Shown piece by piece: positions 1-12,042 of a stretch of DNA of 64,000 nt. A model generated the notes under the pieces. That model saw only the letters and a program-made list of their open reading frames with translations. It ran no database searches and was not told where the DNA came from. The stretch's first letter is position 1. Every line of letters begins with the position of its first letter. The stretch covers positions 1,087,102 to 1,151,101 of the forward strand of contig MU657166.1 of the NCBI GenBank assembly GCA_026770575.1, in the 5' to 3' direction. The translations under genes and the position numbers were made by a program. Source of the DNA: Pelagophyceae sp. CCMP2097. Its lineage: Eukaryota > Sar > Pelagophyceae.

Positions 1-417
1 CCATGACAGCGCAGCGCACGCCACGGGATATGCCCCACATGCAGCGCACAGCACCCACGCGCGAATTGGTAAAGACTCTCCGAAAACGGTGTATTCAAGG
101 CTTTCTAAGTTAGTGTGTGTTTAAGTCAATAGTGAATGTCCGGGACTTACGGGACGTGGGGTCCTCAACAATCACTTTAATTTCAGAATTCGATTCGGGT
201 CGACGAACCCATCCACTCTAAGGCGTCGCGAGGCTGAGCGAGCACTGCGCCGGGCGCCAGATCTGCTCCTTGTCGCGACCCGGCGAGGCCCGCAAAATTC
301 GCTTGTCGAGGAATTACGCCCGCTTTCGGCTCGTGTGCCAGTGGCGAATCGACGTTGGAGCCTTGACTCAGGCTTCCAGACAACGCCCGGTGGTCCCTCG
401 CGGCGGTCCTGTGTCCG
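1..417. other. No gene resolved at left edge
   Basis: Several overlapping open frames exist on both strands, but none shows a consistent coding bias or a recognisable domain. It may hold the promoter or an upstream exon of the gene that starts at 418. Confidence 0.3.
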
Positions 418-919
418 ATGGAGATCGACTGGCAGCATGCCGCCCTCGTCGGCGCGCTCCCGCCGACGCGCACCTTGTGCGGCCGCGCGGCGCCGCCCGT
501 GACCGTCGTCTCGGGCGCGTGGTTCCCGGCAGAGGCCGAGGCCCCGCACCTCCGCCACGCGGTGAAGCGGGACTTCGCGGCCTCGCTCGCGAACAGCGGC
601 CTCACCCGCAGCGCGCTCGTCCACTGCGTCTCGGACAACTACTCGGAGGCGGACGCGCTCGACGACTACTCGCAGACGTCCGCCTCTGCGCCCTCCTCCT
701 CCGACGGCGACGACGACGGTCCGCCGCGGCGTCCGGGGGTGCGGGCTGGCGGAGCCTCCCCGTGGCCTCTCGGGCCCACAAACCTCATGGCGCCACGCGC
801 GTGCGCGGCGCGTTTTGGGCATTGGGCAGAACGACGACGGTTCCCCGCACGTCGTGGCGCGCGCGCGCCAGCCCTCGCGGCGGCTTGCGCCGCGCGACTT
901 GCCGACTTGCCAAACGTAG
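418..919 (+). CDS. Hypothetical protein, two exons
   Basis: I do not recognise the family. The reading frame from the ATG at 418 has very strong third-position G/C and ends in an Asp-rich acidic tract. A donor at 739 (GTGCGG) and an acceptor ending at 829 (GGGCAG) join exons 418-738 and 830-919 in phase 0, giving about 136 residues and a TAG stop. The second exon is Arg-rich. Without the splice the frame runs on into sequence lacking coding bias, which is why I prefer the intron. An upstream exon cannot be excluded because the window edge is close. Confidence 0.4.
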
Positions 920-1675
920 GGTACGGCTTCTTCGTCTTCCACGACGCTGACGCGCCTTCTGGTCACGCGACTGCGTCCCTTCGACTCAAAAGCCTCTCCG
1001 TGTCCGGGACCGCGCGGCGGCCCGGAATCCGTGCCCGTGTGCCGACGCACGTGCCTGTACGAACCTCTGGATGGCTAGCACCCCGCGGCGGCACATCACC
1101 GCACCCCGCAGGCATCTCGGACGCGCACTTTCCGGCATTTTTCAGGTCGGGCGCCTCATCCGACGCACGCGCGTGCCACAGAGACTCGAGCCCTCGGGAA
1201 CTCGCCGCGGGCTCGCGGTGGACACCCTTGCGCAGGCGACGCCTGGTCAGCTCTGACCTGCACTCGAAGAAGCGGCTGAAGACGCCGTTTTCGACGGAGA
1301 CGCTGCGCCGACGCGCGGCCACGGGATGACGCCGCTGCACGCTTCGCGCTATGAGGTGCGTGCATGCCTTGCGCAGCGGCGCCGACGGTCACACACCAGA
1401 CAGAGACACTAGGCCACGGCTTCCGACATCCTGGGCGCCAATTTTCGAATCCCCAAACAAGACAAACCACCCCCCGAGGCGGACCGAGAGGCCGGCCGAC
1501 CGACCGACAATAATGACTAGAAGTTCAAGTAGGAGTTCCTACTAGGCTATTACAAGAGCGCGCCGGAGGCCGCAGGCACACGGAGGACCCGAAGGATACA
1601 GCCAAATCCCATTGCAATACGCCCACGTAAATAATTAAAATTATTTAACTAATCGCCGAACCTTCAAATCCTCCT
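920..1675. other. Intergenic, GC-rich passing to AT-rich
   Basis: Open frames in the GC-rich half look like chance frames without domain content. After about 1540 base composition drops sharply toward A/T, leading into the SINE-like element. Near 1525-1545 there is a short imperfect palindrome (aggagttcct). Confidence 0.35.
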
Positions 1676-1852
1676 TATCTTTATTTTTTATTTTTATTTT
1701 TATTGAGCTATTTATTTTTTATTTTTTTTGCGGCCGACCAGATTCGAACCTGTGACCAAAAACTTCTTCTATGATGATTCCAATGAGGCTCCTGCTCGAC
1801 CTCCACTCCCAATTATAGCAATCGCATCAACCACCAATCGCTGAATCGGCCG
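1676..1852 (-). mobile_element. tRNA-derived SINE-like element
   Basis: On the minus strand, 1852-1731 begins and ends with a perfect 7-bp acceptor-type stem (CGGCCGA / TCGGCCG). It carries a near-perfect Pol III B box (GGTTCGAATCT) in a T-arm with one mismatch, and a weak A box (TTGGTGG context). At 122 nt it is too long for an ordinary tRNA and I cannot fold a convincing anticodon arm. It is followed directly by an A-rich tail of AAAAATAAA-like units (1729-1676). Head plus A-rich tail is the architecture of a tRNA-derived SINE. The alternatives are a degenerate tRNA pseudogene or an intron-containing tRNA. No clear target-site duplication was seen. Confidence 0.45.
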
Positions 1853-1902
1853 AGTTGCTGCCCTTTTCTTCCCTAAGGTGGAACCTCACGGATTTACCCG
1901 GG

Positions 1903-1935
1903 GACAGACAGAAGGATAGACAGACGGACAGACAA
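1903..1935. repeat. GACA-type tetranucleotide repeat
   Basis: Imperfect tandem run of gaca/gata units between the SINE-like element and the dispersed palindromic repeat. Confidence 0.7.
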
Positions 1936-2046
1936 AATTGCCCCCAGGTAGATCTAGGAATTCCTAATCCTTCAATCAAAGGACCCGAAGGGCCCTTGCC
2001 GTAAACTGACGTTGATTAAACGGTAAGGACCCTTCGGGTCCTCAAT
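1936..2046 (+). repeat. Dispersed palindromic repeat, copy 1
   Basis: Contains an ordered set of motifs: aattgccccc, taggaattcctaa, a tract around ggacccgaagggccc, a core ccgtaaactgacgttgat, and a second arm aaggacccttcgggtcct. The arms flank an imperfect inverted repeat, so the whole unit can fold back like a MITE or foldback element. A second copy lies in inverted orientation at 17225-17335, next to an assembly gap. Confidence 0.7.
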
Positions 2047-2097
2047 AAGTCGGCGATCATTGTTCTATACAGCTCGCGCTTCGCGCCGGCTCCTGGT

Positions 2098-2823
2098 ATG
2101 CTGCGGCTGCGCGCGGGCCTGCGGCTGGAGACGCTTTCTCTGTACCGTCGGGCTTTGCGCGCGGCGCGGCTGTGCCCCGACGGCCAACACCGTTTCACGT
2201 ATGAAGTGTACGCGCGGAATTCCTTCCGCGAATCGACTCAGGAAAAAGACGCCAGGCGCATCGGCAGGTTCGTCGTTGATATGCGCCCGCTGCCGCATTA
2301 TAGGATTAGGCTCCATCTGGACGCCGTGGCTCAAATCGAGCGAATGGAATACTTTCATGCGGTCCGCGAGAGCAAGCAGACCGGCGCAACCGTCGATAGC
2401 ATCGTCGAATCCATGAAGGCGCGCGACGAGGCCCTGCGCTACGCAGCCGACGAGCCCGCCGAAGCATCGCAGAGTCTGGCGGCGCGACCACTGGCGCACG
2501 AGGCCGTCGCTGCATCGCACGACGACGTCGTCGCGCGGCACGACGTCGCACAGCCGCGGCCGTCGCACGACGTCGCGCAGCCGCGGCCGTCGCACGACGC
2601 CTTTTCGCATCATCGGCCGTCGCACGAGGCCGTCGTCGCGCAGCTCGCAAGCTACTCACAATCGCGGAACCTGGGCATAAGCTTTGCCGGCTGGGACGCC
2701 GACGAGCTCCGCGGCCTCGCAGCGCCGCGCGCGGCGGTGTCCCACATTCGCCCTCGCGACTGCTCACCGTCTCCTACGCAGGGACGCGTGCCGCGACGCG
2801 GAGCGTTTGGGCCTCTGCGTTGA
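2098..2823 (+). CDS. LYR-motif (Complex1_LYR) protein
   Basis: LYR-domain proteins are small mitochondrial adaptors that bind the acyl-carrier protein and help Fe-S or complex I/III assembly. Residues about 10-60 carry the signature: LSLYRRALR, then FTYEVYARNSFREST, then KDARRI. This matches the LYR(x)nF pattern of LYRM4/LYRM7-type proteins. The roughly 140-residue C-terminal extension is unusual. It is rich in Arg/His/Asp and has short repeats of the form VAQPRPSHD. Removing a possible 36-nt intron (2268-2303, GTTCGT..TATAG, in frame) would make the third LYR helix more canonical. A second possible intron (2739-2781) would extend the protein to a TAG at 2899 with a more natural C-terminal helix. 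The translation given here stops at 2823. Family call fairly good, 3' structure uncertain. Confidence 0.6.
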   Translation: MLRLRAGLRLETLSLYRRALRAARLCPDGQHRFTYEVYARNSFRESTQEKDARRIGRFVVDMRPLPHYRIRLHLDAVAQIERMEYFHAVRESKQTGATVDSIVESMKARDEALRYAADEPAEASQSLAARPLAHEAVAASHDDVVARHDVAQPRPSHDVAQPRPSHDAFSHHRPSHEAVVAQLASYSQSRNLGISFAGWDADELRGLAAPRAAVSHIRPRDCSPSPTQGRVPRRGAFGPLR

Positions 2824-2974
2824 GCAGGCCGTGCGCCTCACCGCAAAGGTCCGTGGCCTCCTCATCCGCTCCGGCGCAGACGACCGGCGACGGACATAGC
2901 GGGTGTCAACGACCCGCACCCTCGGACGCGAGCTTGGGTGCGAACTTCAGCAGTTATAAACAAATGGGGGCCGG

Positions 2975-5900
2975 CTATCGCGCGTCGGATCGTTGTCGCG
3001 GCGCTTTTTTCGCCTTGAGGAGCAGTCTTTCGCACTTGCGCACGAGTTCCGCGTTCAACCTGGCGAGGGTCACCGTGTGGTCCTCGACGTCGCGCGTCTT
3101 GGCGAAAGCGGCCCGGGCCTCGGCTTGGGCGCGTCGCGCGGCGCTCTCTGCGGCGTTGGCCCGATGCTTCAGCGAGATAACTGTCGCCTCGAGCTGCCGC
3201 TGCTCGCCGGCTGCCAAGTCGATGCGTGCGTCGGCAGCTCCTAAAGCCTCGCGCAAAGCGACGACTTCTCTTTCCGTCGTGGCCAACTTCATTTCGCAAG
3301 TGGCAAGCTTGACTTCTGCGGCGGCGCGCCGGGCGGACCGCGGCGCCGCGGGCGACGCATTTCGCGGCGTCGCGGACCGGCCGAAGTCTTCGGCGATGTC
3401 GACCACAGAATCCAACTCATTCCGGAAGCGCACGTTCTCCGAGAGCAGACGATCGATTTCGCCCTGCAAGGTGGTGACGCTCGCGGCATGTAAAGCGCGA
3501 GTCGCGTCCTGGTCGCGGTACGGCGGGCCGAGAGAACCGAAATCAGGGCCGAGCGAACCGAAATCATCCAAAGACCGAGCGCGGAGCGCAGCCAGGTCTG
3601 TCGCCAACCTGGCGTTGTCCGCCCTCGCTGCGGCGACCTCGTCGCGCGCCTGAGAGACGTCGTACTTGTACTGCAAATGCTGCGCCGCGTCGCGCGCGGC
3701 GGAATCGCGAGAGGCGCGCAGGTCTCGGGCTTCCTCGAACGCTTGTTCTAAACGCTCGTCCAGACGATGTCTCGCCGCCGTCGCCGCGTCCAATTCGGCT
3801 TCGAGCTCGGCCTTGTAGCGGTGGCCCGCGGCGAGGTCGCTCCCCAAAGCGGCGACGAGCTCGTCGTGGTAAGCAGCAGCGTCGAACAGATCCACAAGGG
3901 AAGACTGCGCCCCGTCGCGCTTCGGCGTCGCCCCCTTCCGTGTCGCGCGCTTATTTCCACCGAGCTCCAGAGCGCCGCCGACGGCGCGCGACAGCTCTAA
4001 ACACCGCTGCTCCGCCGCGTCGGCCCGCCTCTCGGCCGCGACGCGGCAAGACTGCACCACTTCACATCGAGATTCGGCCGCTTCCAACTGCAGTAGAGCC
4101 GCCGTGAACGCCCGCGAGTCCAAAGGGCTCGACGGCGCCGCGTCGTCGTTTCGCCTTTCCTCGTCAAGTTTCCGCGGGGATAGGCGAATTTCCTCGTCAA
4201 GTTTCCGCCGCTCCTCGATTCGCCGCCCCTCTTCCAAACGCACCTCCAAAAGCTCCGCCTCGGCCTGCAACCGCAGGCCCTCTAAAGCGTCGGCGCGCGC
4301 CGATAATCTCGCGACGTCGCGCTTTAATGCAGCGACCTCGCTCGCGCTCGCGCTTTTGCAGGCGGCGCTTTCGCTTTGAAAGGCGTCGAGGTCGCGCTGG
4401 GCCGCCTCGGACTGCTTCGCTGCGTCGCCGCGGCCCACTGCGGCGGCGGCCGCGAGCGCCTTTGCGACTCGCCTCGCGACGTCTTCAGGCGACGCAGCCG
4501 GCGCGCCCGGCGACGAATCGTCCCACGCACCTCCGCCGAGCATCTGGCTTAAAGCCTCGTTCACTTCCGCGACGGCGTCGCGCCAGACCGCCAAACGGAG
4601 CGCTTTTTGTGCTTCGGCCGCCGCTTTTTCCATGGCCATGTTCATCGCCTCTGCCGTGGCGGCCTGGACATGGTGCATCCGCACCATTTCCACAGCGCCC
4701 TCGGCCCGAACAGAATCGAGCTCGGCTGTCAAAGCCGTCGACACGCGTTGCTGCGTCTCCAGCGCCAGCGCCAGCGCCGCGAGCTGCCGGGATGAAACCT
4801 CGCGCGCGCCCTGCGACGACGTGAGCTTCTCCTGCGCCGACCTAAAAGATTCGCCCAGCGCCGATGCCTCGAGCCGCTGCTGCTCCAGCTCCAAAGTTAA
4901 GGCCTCGACGTCGGACGACGACGCCTCCTTGACGCCCTCGAGCTCGGCGCCCAAGGCCAGCGCCACGCTGCGCGCTTTCGCGACGTCGCCTTGCAGCGCC
5001 TCGACCTCTAGAGCCGCCTTGGACTTGGTAGCCTCCAGTTCCTCGCCCAGCCTTGCAGACTCGCTGCGCCGTTTCGAGACGTCGCTCGAGAGCGCCTCGA
5101 CCTTGGACTTGGTCGTCTCGACTTCCTCGTCCAGCGCCGCCGCCTCGATACGTAAACGCGCCACCTCGCCGGCCAAGGCCTCGACGTCCGACGACGAAGC
5201 CTCCTTCGTCGCCTCGAGCTCGGCGCTGAGAGCGAGCGACTCGCGGTGCTTCTGCGCGAATGCGATTGTGGCCGCCTCGATCTCTGACGACGACGTAAAC
5301 TTGACAGCCTCAAGCTCTTCCCCGAGTTTCACCACCTCGCTTCTTTTCTGAGCCACGTCGCTGGTCAAGGCCTCGACGTACAACGCATGCCTTTGCGCCT
5401 GCTGCTGCGCCGCCTCGGCGAGAGATGAGGCCTCTGCGCGGCTGCTCTCGAGTTCTAATTCCAGAGATTGCTGAGCCTGCGACGTGTGCTCCGCCGCCTG
5501 CGCCGCGCGCTGCGAGGCGGCCTCGGCGAGGGCCACGGCTTCGCGGCGGCTCTCAAACAGTTCCACCTCCAAAGCGGAGACTCGCGCTGCCGCCGAAGCG
5601 CGGAGGGCTTCGGCTTGCGCAATCGACTCGGACCGCCGCTGAATGAGCTCGCCGTCCAAAGCGTCGACGTGCTTCGTCTGCTCCGCGACGAGCGCCGTCT
5701 GCTCTTTAGCCGCGTCGAGCAAAGCCGCCGCCTCGCCGCGGCTGTGGCGCAGGGAAACCTCGAGCGCGTTGATTTGCTGAGACACCTTGGCGCTGAGAGC
5801 GTCGGCCTTGGCCACGGCGTCTGCTCGGACGGCCGCGACGGCATCCTCAACAGCGACCGCAGCGATGGCGCTCGCGTCACCGTCCAGCCGCCTATTTTCC

Positions 5901-8900
5901 GAGGCCTGGCTCTGCAGGGCGCGGTCAAGCTCGGCGACCATTTTCAATTCCAGCTGCCTCAAGTCGCCGTCCACCTTAGTGACCAGTCTGGTCGAAACAT
6001 CTTTTTGCTTAGCCACCAACTGCTCCGTAGCGAAACGCAGCGCCGAGTCCACCGCTTCTGCGACGACTCTTCCGCAGGGCAAATGCTCCGGCACAAACAA
6101 GCCTCGGCCTTGTGAACACGACTCGAAGATGGAAGAAACTTGCGAATTGGCCCTTTGCACCGCGCCGTCCACCAAAACCAAAGGCCGCGCCCTGGACTGC
6201 GATGCCTCAAAGTCGGAGAGCCGTTGGGAAAGGCCGTTTCCCTCGAAGAAGCGCCGGCCGCTTCGGAGAGATTCGTCGACTACGGCTTCGTCGTTTCGCT
6301 TCGACGTTTCTGCCGACGCTTCCAGCGTCGCCTCCAACCTCGCCTCGAACCGTCTTAGAGCGCCGGCGCGGTCGTCGCTCTGCCGCAAAAGAGCGTCGCG
6401 GACCGCGCGTCGCTCGCGAACAACGCGCTTCTCGGCGGCTTCAAAGTTTTGGATCCGCTTTGCCGCCGAAATCAGACTCGCCGCCTGCTTGGCAGAGTCA
6501 CGCTCCAGCGCCGCAAACGCCTCAAGCTGCGCCGAGACGTCTCCTTGAAGTTCGCCTCGCAGCGCCTTGGCAGCCTCGAGCTGCTGGGAAAAGTCGCGCT
6601 CGGCTCGAGCGCGCGCGTCGCGGTCGTCGCGCGCCGCGCAATCGGCGACGGCGACGTCGCGCGCGGCCGTCGCGCGGCAGTCGGCGAGGGCGGCCCGAGA
6701 CGCGGCGACGTCGGCCTCCAAAGCGTTCGTTGAAACAGCGTGCCGAGCCAGTGCGGCCTCGTCGGCGCGGCGCCACTGCGCCTCGTCGAAGGCGGCGGCT
6801 CTTTGTGCGGCGGCTTGCGCGTCCGACGCGGCGTCTTGAGCATCGGCGAGGTCGGCGGTCAAACGCTCCACCTCGTGGACCGACGCCGCGCGGTCCGCAT
6901 CCGCCTGGCGCGCCGCCGTCTCCAAAGCCCGCTCCAGCTGCGCGCGGTCGCGCCCCAGCGTTGCGATGTCGCGGTCCGTGAGCGCTCGAACGGACTCGAA
7001 AGCCGCGCGGTCGTCGCCGAACTTGGCGCGGTCAATCGCCGCGGCCTGCTGCGCCGCATCGAAAGCATTGCGCAGCTTGGAGAATTCGGCCTCAACGGCG
7101 GCGTGCTTGGCCGTCGCGGCGTCGGCGCGCTTTGAAGCATCGCTTTCGAATCTCGCGGAGTCGGCTGCATGTTCTGTGGCGTCAGCCGCAAGTTTTGCAG
7201 TTTCGGCTTCCAGTCCTCGGTTTTCGGACCGGAGGCGATCGACGAGCTGCGCGACTTCGTTGCCCGCTTCCTCGACGGCGGCGCGCCTTTGAGAGAGCGC
7301 CTCCGCCTTTGAACGCAGTTGTGCGTTTGAAGACGTCAGCGTAAAAACCTGGGCTTGCAAAGACTCGCACTTGACCTCGGACCTAGAGAGCGCCAGTCGG
7401 AATGTCTACCCGCTGCGGAAGCACGCGGGGATACGACAGTCCCGAGTGTACGACGGCCGCGTCGTCCCCTCCCGCTCACGACGTCTCCAACCGTCTTTCG
7501 GTCCGACGCGGCGGCGGACGCCTCGACGCGCATGCGCGCTTCTGCCTCTGTGCGCTCCGCCGCCTGCTCGACTTGGAGCTTTGAGCGTGCGTCGCCGGCC
7601 GCGGCCTCGTCTGCGCGGTCGGCGCGGAGGCGCGCCAACTCGGCCCCGAGGCGCTGCGCGTCGGCGGTGGCGTCGGCCGCCGCCCTGGCGGAAACGTCGA
7701 CGGCGTCGCGCGCGCGATCGGATGCGTCGCGGACCTTGTCCGCGGCGTCGCGCGCGCTGCGCCTCGCCGCGGGCCGTAGCTGGAGCACCAAGCGGCGGAG
7801 GCGGTCCGCGCCGTGGCGCGTCACTCGCGCCGCCGCCGCCGCCGCCTGTGCCTTGCCGCGGTGCCGCGCCGCCGCCAAAGCCGCCGCGAACGCGGCGTCA
7901 TCGTGATGAGCGCCGTCCCACTGCGCCACCTGCAGCGTCCCAACCGGCGCCTGCAGCGTCCCCGCCGGCGCCGAGTCGGCGGACGTCGCGGACGCGCCGC
8001 CGCGCGGCGTGCCGCCGCCGACGAGGCCGAGGCCGCCGCGGAGCGACCATTTCCCGATTGACTGCGCGCGGCGGTCCGCGCGGCCGTCGTCGCTGACGTC
8101 GTCGTCCGTCGTGTACGAAGCCGTCGAGGCGGTGCGAGGCGAGTCGCGCGACGCGGGCGCGCGCCGCGTTTGGTGCTGCGGCGTGCCCGCGTCGCCGACC
8201 GGCTCGGAGCCCTCGGCCTCGTCGTCCAGATCCAAGAGCTCGCTCGTGCGCCTCGAGACGCGTTCGAGCTGGTCGCCCGTCTCGTCCAAAGCCGCGCGCA
8301 GCGACTCGCGCTCCACGACGGCGGCGCGCTCCCGCGTTATTGCCGAAGAAAGCAAGGAACGTATCTCACCGAGTTTAGCGTCTTCGTTCGCCGCCGCTAA
8401 ACGTCCCTCCGTCAAGCGCTGCATCTCCAACCGCAACGAATCGTTCTCGCGCGCGGCGCGGTCGAGTTTCTCGGAGAGGTTCGCCGCGCGGTCTTCAGCT
8501 GCGTTAATGGCATCTTGTGCGTCGTCGATGGCTCGGGCGCTGCGTACCGCCTCGCGCTCTCTTTCGCCGCGCGCCTCCAAAACGCCGCGCTGCGCCGACG
8601 CCAGAGCCGCCGCCGCGTCGTCGCAGCGTTGCGCCTGGTCGCGCTCGCCGCGGCGCAGTTCGTCTGAGACGTGCCGCGAGACGTCTCGGTCCGCCGCCGC
8701 AGAGACGAGGCGGTCCTTCAGAGAAGCTATTTCCAATCGGAGCACTGCAACTTCTTGCCCTTCGGCCTGCACCACCGCCAAGAGCTTGGCTTCCGCCTCG
8801 GCGAGTTGATTCCGAGCGGACTGCGCCTCAGCCTCAGCAGCGGCGGATTTCGTTTGCAGCTGCGCCTCTGCCGTCCTGCGGTGCGATTCCGCCTCGGCGA

Positions 8901-11615
8901 GCGTCTTTAAAGCGTCGTCCGAGGCGCGTCTTCTCACGCCGGCGACTTGGGCCGCCAGAGCCTCGCGCGACTCGTCGGTGAGCTGCCTCTTCACGGCTTC
9001 GACAGCTTTTCGGGCGTCGTCTCTCTCCTTGCGGGCCAGCGCGACGTCCGCCGCCGCCGCCTCCAAGCGCAGCTGCACGGCCGCGTCTGCGTTTCGCACG
9101 GCGTCCATCTGAAAAGCTTTGGCGGCCAGCGCGTCGCCGGCCGAGACGTCGCACTGCGCCACTACGCGCTTCAGAGCCTCTGCGTTTTCCGCCGCGCGGA
9201 TCTCCGCCGAATGCCGCGCGGCCAGAGCCGCCTCGAGGTGCAGCGCCGCCGCCTGCGCCTGCCGCAGCGCCACGGCGCGCGCCATCGCGGCCTCGGAAGC
9301 CTGCGTCTCGGACCGTTCCTTCAAAGTCTCGAGGCGCCTCTTCAGCGAAGAAGAATCGCCGCGCTCGACTTCGAGCAGCCGGCGCGCCTCTTCCAATTCG
9401 GCGGAGAAGCGCAGTTCGTGCTCGCCCGTCGCGGCGGTCTGCGCCTCGTTTGCCAAGGTGAGGCGCGCTTTCTGGACCTCGATGCGGACGGCGTCGTCGA
9501 CGGCGCTCCTCAAAGCAAACGCCGCGTCCGAGTCGCGCCGCGCCGAGCCGGAATCGCGCCGCTTTTCCCAAGCCGCTTCGGCGTCGCGGAGCTTCACTTG
9601 CACGTCGCGGAGCTTCACCTCCAAGTCGCGGAGCTTCACCTCCAAAGCGGCGGCGGCGTCGGCGGATGCCTTGCCGTTCCGGCGCGCGGCCACGGCGTCC
9701 TCCAAAGCCGCGTCCCGGGCTTCATTTGCCGACCGTTCGCGCCGCTGCAGGATCGCCGCCGACTCGTCGGCGTCGGCGCAGCGCCGCTCGGCGCGCACCG
9801 TGGCCCGCTGCGCCTCGGATGCGGCGTCGCTTTGTGCGCCGGCTTTCGCCTTATGCGACGCGACATCGTCCGTGAGAGCAGATACCACGGCCTTGTGCTG
9901 CGACAGTGCGTTCGACAGCTCCGCCTTGTGATTCGACAGCGCCGTATTCTCCGACATCTTGTACGTCGAGAGCTCGAGCTTGAAAGCCGCGTTCTCCGCC
10001 GCCAGCGCTCGGGCTAAAGCCGTCGCTTCAGAATCTACGACCTCGTAGGGATGCGTCGGCGAACCCCGATCGTACGGGTGCGTCGGCGAATCGCGGCCGC
10101 GCGCCTCCCACGAGTCGCGGCGGCCGGGCCGGTCGCGCGCGGCAGACTCGAGGATGCGATTTTGCCGGGAAACTTGGTCGACCTCGTCCCGCGCAGACTC
10201 TAGGTCTCTCCGAAGCGAATCACGGTCCAACGACAGCGCCTGTACGCGGCCGCTCTTGGTCGAATTCAGCGCCGCCGAGTGCGCCGCTTGTAAACGCTGC
10301 AGCTGCGCCTCGAGATGGGTCTTCGCCATTTGCACGCCGCGCAGGCTTGAAAGCTCCAGTCTCGCGCGGTCCAGCTCCGCGGCGGCGTCCTGCGCGGCGG
10401 ACCGGCGCTCCGCCGTGAGGACGTGCGACAGCTCGACGGCCGTGCCCGCGAGCGACTCTGCACATGCTTCCATGTCCCGCCTCGCAAAGTCGTTGCGGTC
10501 CCACGCCGAAAAGTCACGCGCCGAAAAGTCAACGACGGTCCGCGCCGCGCCGTCGAGTCGCGCCTCCAAAGCGGCGACGCGCCGCTCTTCGCGCGCCAGC
10601 GACGCGCGCAGCTGCGCCGCGTCGGCCTCGTGCGCCCGCCGCGCGGCCTCGGCGTCGCGCCGCGCGGAGCGCACGTCGCCCCGCGCGTCATCACCGTCCG
10701 CGCCGCGCGCCGCCGCGAGGGCGCCCTGCGCAACGCGCAAAGCGTCCTCGGCCGCGTCGGCGCGGCAACGCTGCGCCTCGACGCCGCGGCGCAGCGCCGA
10801 CGCCGCGTCCGCTGGCGCCACGACCGTGCCCGCGCGCGCGCGCGCCTCGGCGGTGGCCGCGCGGTCCTCGGCCGCGTCGCGCTCCTCGGCGGCCTCGGCC
10901 AGCGCCGCCGCGTACTCGTCGCGCTCGCGGGTCAGCCGAGCGCACAGCGCCTCCATGTCGCGCGTGGGACCGCGATTGCGCGGCGCGGCCGCGACGAGCG
11001 CCGCCGGCGCGCGCGCCGCGTGCCGCGCCGCATCGACCTCGCGACGCAGCTCGCGCCGCTCGCGGTCCCACGCCTCGCGCTCCTACGTACGCACGCCGTC
11101 GGCGCGGCCCCAACGCATCCGCCAACGCCGCTGCCCGTCCGAGTATGGTGCCCGTCCGAGGATGGCGGCGTCCCGAACTTCCTAGACCCCGGGCCTGCGG
11201 GTGGTACACGCACCTCTCGGAGCGCGGCGCGCTCAAAGTCGCCTCCCGGCGGCGGCGGCAGCAGCGCGACGGTCGAACCGGTTGCCTGGCCGGCATTAGC
11301 GCGGCCGGCGAGTTTGCGCACGGCGTGCTCGGCGTCCTGCGCGGCGGCGCGGCACTCTGCCGCGGCGGTGCGCGCGGCGGATGCGGCGTCGTCGGCGCCG
11401 GCCTCTGCGGCGAGTGCGAGCGCGGCAGCTCTGGACCAGAGCCTTTGGGCGTCGGTGGCTCGTTCGCTTTTCCACTCGTCTATCGCGCGCGCGTACTCTT
11501 GCGCATAGTCGCGGAGCGTCTCCTTGGTCTTTTGGAGTTCGGCGGAGCTGTTCCAGTTCCGTAGCACCAAGCGCTGCACCAGCCGCCGAAGCGGCTGCAC
11601 CTCCAAACTCTCCAT
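2975..11615 (-). CDS. Giant coiled-coil protein (about 2,800 aa)
   Basis: Three exons join in frame: 11615-11214, 11082-7480 and 7375-2975. The introns are 131 nt (GTGCGT..GTACGTAG) and 104 nt (GTGAGC..CCGAG), both phase 0. The product is about 2,801 residues, almost entirely Ala/Glu/Arg/Asp/Leu-rich heptad sequence. It has hundreds of residues of uninterrupted predicted coiled coil and no catalytic motif that I can see. A short linker with two SPTHPY motifs and a Ser/Arg/Gly-rich segment around the middle break the helix. Near-repeats of KLRD(L/V)(E/Q)V occur in tandem. Long rods of this sort serve as centrosomal, basal-body, Golgi or cytoskeletal tethers, but nothing here chooses between these. 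It ends with a basic C-terminus (stop at 2975). The start at 11615 is the first ATG of the exon; an upstream exon is possible. Confidence 0.75.
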
Positions 11616-12042
11616 GCGACCACGAGGCGCACGGCCCGGCTGCGCTGGTGGCCGGCCACCCCGAGCCGCGCGGCAACGGGGTTACTATAACCCCGGGATC
11701 TCGCACGAGCGGGATCACACAACGTGGAGGTAATTTATGGTATTTGACCCGAAATTGCGTTATTTGGTTTTGGTTCGATCCTCTGAACACTGCGGAGTTG
11801 CAGACTTCTGGCGATTCTTGTGGACGGCACCTGCGTCAAGACACGTCGACGATGACATGCTCATCGATAGCCCCAGTCTCACGACGGTAACGGGATCTCA
11901 ACGGCCTCATAACGGTCCGTTTTCGCGTTTTTTTCATGCGAGATATTTTTGTAACTGTCGATCGAAGTCCCGATTCTCAGACCTACCTTCCGGCTGAAGG
12001 CGATACTACTCGGGGCCGGGCGGCGTTCTCGATTGCGCCGCG
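11616..12042. other. Intergenic, divergent promoter region
   Basis: Separates the minus-strand coiled-coil gene from the plus-strand small gene. Codon bias is lost and composition becomes mixed; no RNA gene or repeat was seen. Probably holds both promoters. Confidence 0.4.

Noticed and set aside
1731..1852. Ordinary functional tRNA gene
   Set aside because: 122 nt, no convincing anticodon arm, a T-stem mismatch and an A-rich tail; called SINE-like instead.
9119..11564. Several 240-370-codon plus-strand frames over the giant coiled-coil gene
   Set aside because: Antisense shadows caused by high GC; Ala/Arg/Ser-rich translations without domains.
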